From Desulfacinum hydrothermale DSM 13146 (GTDB taxonomy: Bacteria; Desulfobacterota; Syntrophobacteria; Syntrophobacterales; DSM-9756): 64,000 nucleotides of DNA. The DNA lies in assembly GCF_900176285.1 (NCBI RefSeq), contig NZ_FWXF01000017.1, positions 1 to 64,000 on the forward strand, read 5' to 3'. The position numbers and the translations under genes are program-made. Shown one piece after another: positions 8,461 through 16,616 of this stretch (the first letter of the stretch is position 1; each line of letters opens with the position of its first letter). Below the pieces are notes generated by a model. It saw only the letters and a list, made by a program, of their open reading frames with translations. It searched no databases and had not been told where the DNA came from.

Positions 8461-10433
8461 GCGGTATATGGGGCGGGGGCTATGCAGACTCAAACATCGT
8501 CGGTCGCATGGTCAACTGCCTTGTTAATCGGGGGCCAGATGACGTCGGTGTGTGGACGGATGCGGATGCCGGCCTGGCATTGGCGCACCGCCGCCTCTCC
8601 ATCCTCGACCTCTCGCCAGCCGGGCACCAACCCATGGTCTCACCCTGCGGGCGTTATGTATTGGTCTATAACGGCGAGATCTACAACCACGCGGATCTGC
8701 GTGCTGATCTGGAATGCGAGGGGGGCTCTTTTGCCTGGCGGGGTCATTCGGATACCGAGACGTTGCTCGCCGCGCTGCGTCATTGGGGCGTGCAGAGAGC
8801 GCTGGAACGCCTCAATGGCATGTTCGCTTTTGCCCTGTGGGATGCCCGTGAGCGGACTCTGTATCTGGCCCGGGATCGCATGGGCGAAAAGCCGCTCTAC
8901 TACGGTCGTAATGGCGATACTTTCCTGTTCGGCTCTGAGCTGAAAGCGCTTGTTGTTCATCCTGCCTGGCAGGGGGAGGTGAACCGGGACGCGCTGGCCC
9001 TGTTTCTGCGCCACAATTACGTACCCGCACCATGGAGCATCTACCGGGGCATCTTCAAGCTGCCACCCGCTCACTTTGTTGTGATCAGTGAGGGTGGCAA
9101 GCGGGTTGGGGCGCCGCAGTGCTATTGGAACTTGGCTGAGGTGGCGAAGCGGGGTGTGGCTGCCGCTGATGGCGACCCGCAGGCGTTGGCCGACGAGCTC
9201 GACGGCCTGTTGCGCGACGCTGTGCGACGGCGCATGGTGGCGGACGTGCCGCTGGGCGCTTTTCTGTCGGGAGGATACGATTCCACGACCGTGGTCGCGC
9301 TGATGCAGGTGCAGAGCAGCCGCCCTGTCAAGACCTTTTGCATTGGCTTTTACGAGGAGGCCTTCAACGAGGCCCGGCATGCGAAAGCGGTGGCGGAGCA
9401 TCTGGGTACCGACCATACCGAGCTCTACGTCACGCCTGAAGAGGCGATGGCTGTCATACCGCGGCTGCCTGAAATCTATGATGAGCCCTTCTCGGACTCT
9501 TCCCAGATACCCACCTTTCTCGTTAGCCAGCTAGCGCGCCGTCATGTGACGGTCAGCCTCTCGGGCGACGGCGGCGACGAACTTTTCTGCGGGTATAACC
9601 GCTATGTCCTGGGTTATCAGGTCTGGAGCAAGTTGCGATTGTTGCCCCGGCCTCTGCGGGAAATGCTGGCGGCGGTGCTCAACCGAGCGCCTGGGCATGC
9701 GCTGGATGTGCTTCAGGGAAAGCTGCCACAGCGGTTCCGGGTCTCCAACTTGGCCGATCGGCTGCCCAAGCTGGCCGAAGTGCTGGCACACCGGGATGGG
9801 CAATCATTCTACCGCAGCCTGGTGTCCCATGCCAAGAATCCGGATCAGCTGGTTCTTGGCGCCAACGAACCCGATACCATCCTCAACCGCCCCGATGGCC
9901 TGCCGAGCCTCCCCGGCCTGCGCGAGCAGATGATGTATCTGGACATGCTCACCTACCTGCCCGACGATATTCTGACGAAGGTGGACCGGGCGAGCATGGC
10001 TGTGAGTCTGGAGGCGCGGGTGCCGCTGCTGGACCATCGTGTGGTCGAGTTCGTCTGGCGGGTGCCCACCGAGTACAAGTACCGCAACGGGCAGGGCAAA
10101 TGGCTGCTCCGGCAGGTGCTCTACCGCTATGTACCCAAGGAGCTGATGGAACGGCCGAAGATGGGATTCGGCGTACCCATTGAGCACTGGCTGAGGGGTC
10201 CGCTGCGGGATTGGGCCGAGGCGCTGCTGGACGAAAAACGCCTGCGTGAGGAGGGCTATTTCAAAGCGGCGCCCATCCGGCGTATGTGGGAAGAGCATGT
10301 TTCCGGCAAACGGCGCTGGCACTATTACCTGTGGGATATGCTGATGTTTCAGTCCTGGCTGGAGGTACAGCAGAAGAGCCGGGGAATGGCTGACCGCAGA
10401 GAAAAGAGTCTTGTGAGCATGGTGGCTGGCTAA
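8448..10433 (+). CDS. asnB: Asparagine synthase (glutamine-hydrolysing)-like amidotransferase
   Basis: A 661-residue two-domain enzyme. The N-terminal class II glutamine amidotransferase domain starts with the catalytic Cys2 (MCGLSGIWG) and includes NRGPDD and YNGEIYN. The C-terminal ATP-pyrophosphatase domain has the PP-loop SGGYDSTTV (about residues 274-282), SLSGDGGDELFCGY, and KVDRASMAVSLEARVPLLDH. It forms asparagine from aspartate or, as often in polysaccharide clusters, amidates another carboxylate such as a uronic acid. Its start overlaps the polymerase gene and its stop overlaps the next start (TAATG), so it is translationally coupled in the glycan operon. Confidence 0.88.
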   Translation: MCGLSGIWGGGYADSNIVGRMVNCLVNRGPDDVGVWTDADAGLALAHRRLSILDLSPAGHQPMVSPCGRYVLVYNGEIYNHADLRADLECEGGSFAWRGHSDTETLLAALRHWGVQRALERLNGMFAFALWDARERTLYLARDRMGEKPLYYGRNGDTFLFGSELKALVVHPAWQGEVNRDALALFLRHNYVPAPWSIYRGIFKLPPAHFVVISEGGKRVGAPQCYWNLAEVAKRGVAAADGDPQALADELDGLLRDAVRRRMVADVPLGAFLSGGYDSTTVVALMQVQSSRPVKTFCIGFYEEAFNEARHAKAVAEHLGTDHTELYVTPEEAMAVIPRLPEIYDEPFSDSSQIPTFLVSQLARRHVTVSLSGDGGDELFCGYNRYVLGYQVWSKLRLLPRPLREMLAAVLNRAPGHALDVLQGKLPQRFRVSNLADRLPKLAEVLAHRDGQSFYRSLVSHAKNPDQLVLGANEPDTILNRPDGLPSLPGLREQMMYLDMLTYLPDDILTKVDRASMAVSLEARVPLLDHRVVEFVWRVPTEYKYRNGQGKWLLRQVLYRYVPKELMERPKMGFGVPIEHWLRGPLRDWAEALLDEKRLREEGYFKAAPIRRMWEEHVSGKRRWHYYLWDMLMFQSWLEVQQKSRGMADRREKSLVSMVAG

Positions 10434-11599
10434 TGTACCGTCGTCTTCTGTTCGTCGTCAATGATGCGGGGTTCTTTCTCTCGCACCGGCTCAACATCGC
10501 GCGAGCCGCTCTTGAGGACGGCTGGGAGGTGCACGTGGCGACGGCGGACGGACCGGCTGTGACGCGGGTCCAGGCGGAAGGCTTCTGGCATCATACGGTG
10601 GCTCTTTCTCGTAGTGGCGCCAATCCGATGGCCGAGCTCCGGACCCTTTGGGCTCTATTCCGGCTGTTTCGTCGCCTTAGACCTACTCTGGTTCACGCGG
10701 TGACCATCAAGCCGGTGGTCTACAGTGGGCTGCTTGCCCCGTGGGCCGGAGTGCCAGCGCTGGTCCAGGCAATCTCGGGGCTCGGTCATGTGTTCATTGC
10801 CGAGGGGCGTCTTGCAGCCTTACGGCGTAAGATGATAGCCGCAGCGTATCGGCTGGCCTTTCGGCATCCTAACTCGCGTGTGATCTTTCAAAACCCGGAT
10901 GATCTTGCTGCTTTGGGGCAGGCAATCAGGGACGGGCAGGCGGTGCTGATTCCCGGGGCCGGCGTCGATCCGGAAAAGTTTGCTCCGAGGCCGGAGCCGC
11001 CGGGGGAGCCGCTGGTAGTTCTCGCGAGCCGTATGCTCTGGGCCAAGGGGGTGGGCGAGTTTGTCGAGGCCGCACGCAGACTGCAGGAGAGGGGCGTTTC
11101 GGCACGTTTTGCGCTGGTGGGTGATTCGGACCCGGGCAATCCGGCCGCCGTACCCGATGACCGGCTGCGTGCCTGGGCCGCCAGCGGTGTGGTCGAGTGG
11201 TGGGGGCGGCGCGAGGACATGCCTAGCGTGTTTGCTAAGGCGCACGTCGTGTGTCTCCCTTCATATCGCGAGGGCTTGCCCAAGGTACTGCTGGAGGCTG
11301 CTTCCTGCGGCCGGGCTATTATAGCAACGGATGTACCCGGCTGCCGTGAGATCGTCCGTGACGGGCACAACGGCCTTCTGGTGCCGCCGCGCGATCCGGA
11401 GGCGCTGGCCGGTGCAATTGAAAGGGCTCTGAAAGATCGGGATCTTCGCGAGCGCATGGGGGCTCGCGGCCGGGAGATGGTCCTATCCGGCTTCACTTCG
11501 GCGCAGGTGGTGGAGAAAACACTGGCTGTCTACTGCGAGCTTTTGAACCGGGCCGGGGTGACGGCGGAGCCGGGGTTCGAGCCAACGGCCGATGAGTGA
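10433..11599 (+). CDS. Glycosyltransferase family 4 (GT-B)
   Basis: A 388-residue retaining GT-B transferase. The N-terminal half starts MYRRLLFVVNDAGFFLSHR, an acceptor-domain beginning typical of GT4 exopolysaccharide enzymes. The C-terminal donor domain contains PSYREGLPKVLLEAASCG (about residues 277-294), the E-x7-E nucleotide-sugar-binding motif, followed by ATDVPGCREIV. It probably adds one hexose or N-acetylhexosamine to the lipid-linked O-unit at the cytoplasmic membrane face; donor and acceptor are unknown. It overlaps the amidotransferase gene by one base and the next epimerase gene by eight. Confidence 0.85.
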   Translation: MYRRLLFVVNDAGFFLSHRLNIARAALEDGWEVHVATADGPAVTRVQAEGFWHHTVALSRSGANPMAELRTLWALFRLFRRLRPTLVHAVTIKPVVYSGLLAPWAGVPALVQAISGLGHVFIAEGRLAALRRKMIAAAYRLAFRHPNSRVIFQNPDDLAALGQAIRDGQAVLIPGAGVDPEKFAPRPEPPGEPLVVLASRMLWAKGVGEFVEAARRLQERGVSARFALVGDSDPGNPAAVPDDRLRAWAASGVVEWWGRREDMPSVFAKAHVVCLPSYREGLPKVLLEAASCGRAIIATDVPGCREIVRDGHNGLLVPPRDPEALAGAIERALKDRDLRERMGARGREMVLSGFTSAQVVEKTLAVYCELLNRAGVTAEPGFEPTADE

Positions 11600-12569
11600 A
11601 CGAACGGTACTTGTTACAGGCGCGACCGGTTTTGTGGGGAGGGCGCTGGTTTCGGTGTTGTCTTCGCGCGGCCATGTCGTGCGGTCAGCGGTGCGGCGGT
11701 GCGGCTCCGGTGCGCCGAACGAGGTGGCGGTTGGCGATTTGCAGGCTCCGAACCGTGATTCACTTAAGGATGCGCTCGCGGGGAGCGATGCGGTGGTGCA
11801 TTTGGCGGCCCGAGTGCACGTGATGTCCGATTCAGAGGACGATCCGCTGGCCGTCTATCGGGCCGTGAACGTCGTGGCGACCGAATCTGTTGCGAGGATG
11901 GCCGCCGAAGTGGGTGTCGAGCGCTTCGTTTTCTTGAGTTCCATCAAGGTTAACGGCGAGGGCACGCCCGGGGGAACCGCCTTCACTGAGCGAGACAAGC
12001 CGGCGCCGCAGGATGCCTATGCCGTTTCGAAGCACGAAGCCGAGCGAGCACTCCACCAGGTGGCGCAAGAGACGGGATTGCAAGTAGTTATTGTCCGTCC
12101 CCCGTTGGTGTATGGGCCAGGAGTTCGCGCAAATTTCTTGCGCTTGATGAACATGGTTGCGCGCTGCCTGCCATTGCCGCTTGGCGCAGTGGACAATCGT
12201 CGCAGCCTCGTGGGGCTGACCAACCTTGTGGATTTTCTGGTCACCTGTTTGGATCATCCGATGGCGGTGGGGGAGACCTTCCTGGTTTCCGATGGGGAGG
12301 ATCTCTCGACCCCCGAACTCATCGGACGTATCGCCGGGGCGATGGGCCGGCCCGCCCGGCTCTTCCCCTTTCCACCTGGCTGGCTCCAAGCCGGGGGCCG
12401 CCTGCTTGGGCTTGAGGCGACGGTGGAGCGGCTGTGCGGTTCGCTGCAGGTGGATATCGGCAAGGCACGAGGCGTACTTGGCTGGCAGCCGGTGTCGAGC
12501 GTCGATGAGGAGCTCGCTCGCACAGCGGATTGGTACATTCAGTCGCGCTCCGACAGGAGGGGAAGGTGA
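11592..12569 (+). CDS. NAD-dependent sugar epimerase/reductase, WbpV-like
   Basis: A 325-residue extended SDR. VTGATGFVGRAL (about residues 7-18) is the NAD(P)-binding motif, FLSSIKVNGEG holds the Ser, and AYAVSKHEAE holds Tyr and Lys (about 142 and 146). The following genes resemble WbpL and WbpM, and the order V-L-M is that of the Pseudomonas aeruginosa O6-type locus, where WbpV helps make UDP-QuiNAc. I infer the same role here, with a plain UDP-sugar C4-epimerase as the alternative. Its TGA overlaps the GTG start of the next gene. Confidence 0.78.
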   Translation: MSERTVLVTGATGFVGRALVSVLSSRGHVVRSAVRRCGSGAPNEVAVGDLQAPNRDSLKDALAGSDAVVHLAARVHVMSDSEDDPLAVYRAVNVVATESVARMAAEVGVERFVFLSSIKVNGEGTPGGTAFTERDKPAPQDAYAVSKHEAERALHQVAQETGLQVVIVRPPLVYGPGVRANFLRLMNMVARCLPLPLGAVDNRRSLVGLTNLVDFLVTCLDHPMAVGETFLVSDGEDLSTPELIGRIAGAMGRPARLFPFPPGWLQAGGRLLGLEATVERLCGSLQVDIGKARGVLGWQPVSSVDEELARTADWYIQSRSDRRGR

Positions 12570-13600
12570 GCCAGATATCCCTTGCAATCCTGGATGTGGT
12601 ATCGATCCTGGCAGGCTTGGTCGTCTCGTTTGGGCTGACTGGACGGTTCACCGATCCACGCTCTCGACTGCATCTCATCGATCAGCCCAATCACCGTTCG
12701 CTGCATGAGCAGCCCACACCGCGCTCGGGAGGAATCGCTATCCTTGCGGGCCTGGTGGTCGCTTCCGCAGTGGGGGCGACGGCGTGGCAGTTGCCCATTG
12801 AATTTGCGTGGGTGGCAGCGGGGGGGCTGGGCCTTGCTGCCGTGTCTTTTCTGGATGATCTTCGCGGCGTACGGCCCCTATATAGACTGCTCGTGCACTT
12901 TGCAGCCGCGGCCTTGTTGCCGATCGCGGGGTATGGTGTGCAGCGGATGGTACTGCCCGGCATCGAACTGTCACTGCCGGCAGGGCTGGGGGTGACGCTA
13001 TCCCTCCTGTTTACCGTGTGGATGGTGAACCTCTACAACTTCATGGACGGCATGGACGGGTTTGCGGGCGGCATGGCTGTGTTTGGGTTCGGCGCCTACG
13101 GCATACTGGGATACCTGGCAGGGGAGCCGGCCTTCGGTTGGGCTGCGTTGGCGGTAGTCGCCGCTGCAATGGGGTTTCTGGTCTTCAACTTTCCGCCAGC
13201 GCGCATTTTCATGGGGGATGTGGGCTCGGCTGTGCTGGGCTATCTGGCGGCGGTCTTTGCCCTATGGGCTGATCGGCAGGGAATTGCCCCGCTTTGGGTC
13301 TCCGTACTGGTGTTCTCCCCGTTTGTCGTTGATGCGACGGTGACCCTTTTCCGGCGCGCCCTGCGCGGTGAGCCACTCTGGGAGGCGCACCGCAGCCACT
13401 ATTACCAGCGGCTGGTTAGAAGCGGCTGGGGGCACCGGCGCACGGTGATTTGGGAATATGGAGTGATGGCGATGTGCGCGGCTGCGGGCGTCGTCGCCGT
13501 TCGCATGTCGGTTCCCGGCCAGTGGACGGTACTGGGGGGCGCAACTACCGTTTTGATCGCGGCCATGGTCTGGGTCGATCGTCGGGCCCCGTTTTCCTGA
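12566..13600 (+). CDS. Undecaprenyl-phosphate HexNAc-1-phosphate transferase, WbpL/WecA-like
   Basis: A 344-residue MraY/WecA-family integral membrane enzyme with about ten membrane segments. It shows FLDDLRGVRPLYRLLVHF (Asp pair), NLYNFMDGMDGFAGG (active-site NxxNFxDGxDG), FMGDVGSAVLGY, and the C-terminal HRSHYYQRLVRSGWGHRRT of the WbpL group. It starts O-unit assembly by moving a sugar-1-phosphate onto undecaprenyl phosphate. I chose the GTG at 12566, which has AGGAGGGG just upstream and overlaps the preceding stop as GTGA; an earlier in-frame start at 12530 lies inside the epimerase gene and has no such site. Confidence 0.86.
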   Translation: MSQISLAILDVVSILAGLVVSFGLTGRFTDPRSRLHLIDQPNHRSLHEQPTPRSGGIAILAGLVVASAVGATAWQLPIEFAWVAAGGLGLAAVSFLDDLRGVRPLYRLLVHFAAAALLPIAGYGVQRMVLPGIELSLPAGLGVTLSLLFTVWMVNLYNFMDGMDGFAGGMAVFGFGAYGILGYLAGEPAFGWAALAVVAAAMGFLVFNFPPARIFMGDVGSAVLGYLAAVFALWADRQGIAPLWVSVLVFSPFVVDATVTLFRRALRGEPLWEAHRSHYYQRLVRSGWGHRRTVIWEYGVMAMCAAAGVVAVRMSVPGQWTVLGGATTVLIAAMVWVDRRAPFS

Positions 13601-13712
13601 ACGGGATGAGGTTGCTTCAGCTGTGATCAAGCATAAGAGAGGCGTCCGGCAGTGGCTGCCTTGCCGTTTTCGGCCAACACTTGGAGAGTACCAGGCTGTG
13701 CGCAGAGAAAAA

Positions 13713-13798
13713 TATAGGACACAGATGAACGCGGACTTCGTACGCAGATAAGTAAAAATTAGATCTGTGTTTATCTGCGTGAATCTGTGTCCCATTAA
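13713..13798 (+). repeat. ATCTGTGT palindromic repeat, copy B (best preserved)
   Basis: Outer arms GGACACAGAT (13717-13726) and ATCTGTGTCC (13783-13792) pair perfectly over 10 bp. Inner arms CGCAGATAA (13743-13751) and TTATCTGCG (13771-13779) pair over 9 bp. The right half has three ATCTGYGT units at exactly 10-base steps (13763, 13773, 13783). The copy ends CCCATTAA. Confidence 0.9.
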
Positions 13799-13800
13799 AA

Positions 13801-13882
13801 ATAGGACGCAGATAAACGCAGGCTGCGCACGCAGATAAAAACATATATCAGTGTTTATCTGTGTGGGTCTGTGTTCCATTGA
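13801..13882 (+). repeat. ATCTGTGT palindromic repeat, copy C
   Basis: Directly follows copy B: ATAGGACGCAGATAAACGCAGG...GCAGATAAAA...TTATCTGTGTGGGTCTGTGTTCCATTGA. It ends 14 bases before the GTG start of the GxxExxY gene, so the gene's ribosome-binding region begins at the repeat edge. Confidence 0.88.
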
Positions 13883-13895
13883 TTTGAGAGGATGT

Positions 13896-14312
13896 GTGAT
13901 AGGCGAGCAATACAAACACAAAGCCATCACCGACCAAATTCTGAAGGCGTTCTACACAGTGTACAACATACTGGGCTATGGTTTCTTGGAAAAGGTCTAC
14001 CAGAACGCCATGGCCCTGGAGCTGCGGAAAATCGGTCTGGATGTGGTGCCTCAGGCGCCCATTCAGGTGTTCTATGGGGGGCATGTGGTGGGGGAATACT
14101 TTGCCGACTTGCTTGTGGACAATGCTGTGATCGTCGAGCTCAAGTCGGTGCGCACGCTGTCAGCCGAACACGAGGCGCAGTTGTTGAATTACCTGAAGGC
14201 AACCCGCTATGAAGTGGGGCTGTTGCTCAATTTTGGACCGAAACCGCAGGTGAAGCGCAAGGCGTATGACAACGAGCGCAAAGGCGATTTATCGTGGGTG
14301 GGTGTGGAATAG
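13896..14312 (+). CDS. GxxExxY protein (PDDEXK_3-type putative nuclease)
   Basis: A 138-residue protein with the family hallmark GFLEKVY (Gly29, Glu32, Tyr35) and a PD-(D/E)XK nuclease-like core: Asp71 in YFADLLVD, Glu81-x-Lys83 in VIVELKSV, and Gln95/Tyr99 in AQLLNYL. The fold assignment is known for the family; biochemical function is not. I take the GTG at 13896, after GAGAGG; the frame is open further upstream but only through repeat copy C. The stop TAG (14310-14312) is part of repeat copy D. The gene is thus flanked edge-to-edge by palindromic repeats, between wbpL and wbpM in the O-antigen operon, to which it has no evident functional link. Confidence 0.85.
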   Translation: MIGEQYKHKAITDQILKAFYTVYNILGYGFLEKVYQNAMALELRKIGLDVVPQAPIQVFYGGHVVGEYFADLLVDNAVIVELKSVRTLSAEHEAQLLNYLKATRYEVGLLLNFGPKPQVKRKAYDNERKGDLSWVGVE

Positions 14313-14388
14313 GACGCAGATGAACGCGGGCTGCGCACACAGATATAAAAATAAATCTGTGTTTATCTGCGTGTATCTGTGTCCCATT
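14309..14388 (+). repeat. ATCTGTGT palindromic repeat, copy D
   Basis: ATAGGACGCAGATGAACGCG...CACACAGATATAAAAATAAATCTGTGTTTATCTGCGTGTATCTGTGTCCCATT. The TAG near its left end is the stop codon of the GxxExxY gene. It again has three ATCTGYGT units at 10-base steps on the right. Confidence 0.9.
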
Positions 14389-14396
14389 GGTAAGAA

Positions 14397-14429
14397 GCAG
14401 ATGCACACGGACTTCGGACGCAGATAAAA
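14397..14429 (+). repeat. ATCTGTGT repeat, left-half fragment E
   Basis: AGCAGATGCACACGGACTTC followed by GGACGCAGATAAAAT matches the left half of the unit only; the right half is missing before copy F begins. Confidence 0.75.
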
Positions 14430-14433
14430 TAAG

Positions 14434-14517
14434 AATGGGACGCAGATGAACGCAGGCTTCGCACGCAGATTAAAAAAATAGATCTGCGTTTATCTGCGTT
14501 TATCTGTGTCCCATTAA
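14434..14517 (+). repeat. ATCTGTGT palindromic repeat, copy F
   Basis: AATGGGACGCAGATGAACGC ... CACGCAGATTAAAAAAATAG ... ATCTGCGTTTATCTGCGTTT then ATCTGTGTCCCATTAA. It is followed by a short left-half fragment (about 14518-14545, ACTTCGTGCGCAGATAATAA) that ends about 30 bases before the wbpM-like start. Confidence 0.9.
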
Positions 14518-14574
14518 CTCAGACTTCGTGCGCAGATAATAATGAGCCTCTGCCCCCTTGATGAGTAGACAAAG

Positions 14575-16536
14575 ATGATCAGCTTCATTGCCCGGCAGTG
14601 GAAAAATCCCAACTTTTATATCATGCTGGTAAGCGACGGGCTCTTTTTCGTCCTGGCCCTGGTCGGGGCCTATCTGCTTCGCTTCGAGTTCCAACTGAGC
14701 CCATCCAACCTGGAGCAGATCAAGCAACTTCTTGGGCCCTTTGTGTGCGTGAAGCTCGGTACCTTCCTGGCGTTCGGGTTGTACCGGGGGATGTGGCGCT
14801 ATACGAGCTTGCAAGACATGTGGCGCCTCGCTCAAGCCTGCGCCTTGGCGAGCATGGTTTTGGTCTCCTGGCTCGCTTTCGCATACCGTTTAGCAGGTTT
14901 TTCCCGGGCTGTGTTGCTCCTCGACCCGATGCTCACCTTCATGTTCACCGCCTGCTCTCGGGTCATGATCCGGTATGTGCGCGGGCTCTCCCCGGGCGAC
15001 AGCCGCTTGGTGGTCAATTTCCCTGGGCTGAAGCCACGCCGCCGCATGAAAGCTCAAAAAAATGTTGTCATCATCGGTGCCGGCCAGAGCGGGGAAAAAA
15101 TTCTTCGGGAAATCTACGATAATCCCCACCTCCATTACAATGTCGTCGGCTTTCTGGACGACGATCCGGAAAAGATCGGCCGAAGCCTTCATGGTGTCGG
15201 CGTGCTCGGGCGCCCGGATGAGCTCCCTTTGATTGCCGAGCGCAAGGAGATTCACGAGGTTTTCATCGCCATACCGTCGGCGAGCGGGAAGCAAATGCGG
15301 CGCCTTGTGGGGATCTGCGACACCTGTGGCATCGCCTACAAGACCCTACCCGGTATCGGCGAAATCATGGACGGCAAGGTCAGCATCAAGGCGCTTCGTG
15401 ATGTGGCCTACGAGGATCTCCTGGGGCGTCCCCCGGTGTCGTTGGACACAAAAGAAATCGCTCGGTACCTCGCGGGCCGAACGGTGCTCGTTACCGGCTG
15501 TGGAGGATCCATCGGATCCGAGTTGTGCCGCCAGATCATCCGATTCGATCCCCGAAAGCTCATCCTCATGGATGCCGGCGAAGCGAACCTCTACCAGATC
15601 CAGATGGAGCTGGAGCATGAAAAGGGCTTTCACCGCTACTGCGCAATCCTGGGGGATGTGCGTAACCGAGCGTTGGTGGAATCCGTGTTTTCCGAGCACC
15701 GCCCGGAGGTGGTCTTTCACGCTGCGGCCTATAAGCATGTTCCCATGATCGAGAAAAACCCGTGGGAGGCGATCTTCAACAATGTGCTGGGCAGTAAGGT
15801 GATCATGGAGATCTCGGCCAAGTACGGTGTCCAGCACTTCGTGCTCGTTTCCACGGACAAGGCCGTACGGCCCACCAACGTGATGGGGGCCAGTAAGCGG
15901 GTCACCGAACTGATCATGCTCTCCTTGCAAGGCCATTCCACTCGGTTCATGGGGGTTCGGTTCGGAAACGTGGTGGGATCTTCCGGTTCGGTCATTCCCC
16001 TCTTCCGCCGCCAGATCGAATGTGGCGGTCCCGTCACCGTCACCCACCCGGAAGTGACCCGCTACTTCATGACCATCCCCGAGGCTGCCCAGCTCATCTT
16101 GCAGGCCGGGTCCATGGGAGAAGGCGGCGAGATCTTTATCCTGGAAATGGGAAGCCCGGTGAAGATCGCCGACATGGCGCGAGATCTCATCCGATTGTCC
16201 GGAAAAGAACCCGGCGAGGATATTGAAATCGTCTTCACCGGACTGAGGGAAGGGGAAAAGCTCTACGAAGAGCTCATCACGGTGGGTGAAGGGATCGTGG
16301 CCACGCACCATGAAAAGATCATGGTGCTGAGTTCCAACGGCAAAATCAACGGCCATGGCAACCCGGATGATTTGCGCCGCTGGCTGGATGGGCACTTGAA
16401 GGAACTGTTCGAGGCCGCGGAGCGATTCGATACCCAGGGGATCAGGCGGAAGCTCAAAGAGATCGTGCCCGAGTACCAACCGGAAAATGGGGGACAGGGC
16501 CCTGGGGGGAGGCACGCAGACAGAAAGAAAGAATAG
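14575..16536 (+). CDS. UDP-GlcNAc 4,6-dehydratase, WbpM/CapD-type membrane protein
   Basis: A 653-residue inner-membrane protein. About four N-terminal membrane helices (residues 15-130) are followed by a Rossmann CoA-binding-like domain with VVIIGAGQSGEKIL (about 162-175). The C-terminal SDR dehydratase domain has VLVTGCGGSIGSELC (about 304-318), HAAAYKHVPM and STDKAVRPTNVMGASKR (about 425-441). Met stands where most SDRs have the catalytic Tyr, the S-M-K arrangement known for the large WbpM-like dehydratases. It makes the 4-keto-6-deoxy sugar precursor of QuiNAc/FucNAc-type residues. Its TAG stop (16534-16536) is contributed by repeat copy H. Confidence 0.9.
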   Translation: MISFIARQWKNPNFYIMLVSDGLFFVLALVGAYLLRFEFQLSPSNLEQIKQLLGPFVCVKLGTFLAFGLYRGMWRYTSLQDMWRLAQACALASMVLVSWLAFAYRLAGFSRAVLLLDPMLTFMFTACSRVMIRYVRGLSPGDSRLVVNFPGLKPRRRMKAQKNVVIIGAGQSGEKILREIYDNPHLHYNVVGFLDDDPEKIGRSLHGVGVLGRPDELPLIAERKEIHEVFIAIPSASGKQMRRLVGICDTCGIAYKTLPGIGEIMDGKVSIKALRDVAYEDLLGRPPVSLDTKEIARYLAGRTVLVTGCGGSIGSELCRQIIRFDPRKLILMDAGEANLYQIQMELEHEKGFHRYCAILGDVRNRALVESVFSEHRPEVVFHAAAYKHVPMIEKNPWEAIFNNVLGSKVIMEISAKYGVQHFVLVSTDKAVRPTNVMGASKRVTELIMLSLQGHSTRFMGVRFGNVVGSSGSVIPLFRRQIECGGPVTVTHPEVTRYFMTIPEAAQLILQAGSMGEGGEIFILEMGSPVKIADMARDLIRLSGKEPGEDIEIVFTGLREGEKLYEELITVGEGIVATHHEKIMVLSSNGKINGHGNPDDLRRWLDGHLKELFEAAERFDTQGIRRKLKEIVPEYQPENGGQGPGGRHADRKKE

Positions 16537-16607
16537 GACACAGATGAATACGGGCTTCGCACACAGATAAAATCAGTGCTGATCTGTGTGTATCTGTGTC
16601 CCGTTAA
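16532..16607 (+). repeat. ATCTGTGT palindromic repeat, copy H
   Basis: AATAGGACACAGATGAATAC ... CACACAGATAAAATCAGTGC ... ATCTGTGTGTATCTGTGTCCCGTTAA. It fills the whole gap between the wbpM-like stop codon (inside the repeat) and the GGAGGGAG ribosome-binding site of the wzz-like gene. Confidence 0.88.
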
Positions 16608-16616
16608 GGAGGGAGA

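Noticed and set aside
12226-12708. A 160-codon plus-strand frame overlapping wbpV and wbpL
   Set aside because: Out-of-frame shadow of two well-supported genes.
13713-14517. CRISPR array
   Set aside because: Repeats are about 80 bases long, palindromic, unevenly spaced, abut one another or a protein gene, and have no unique spacers of constant length or cas genes nearby.
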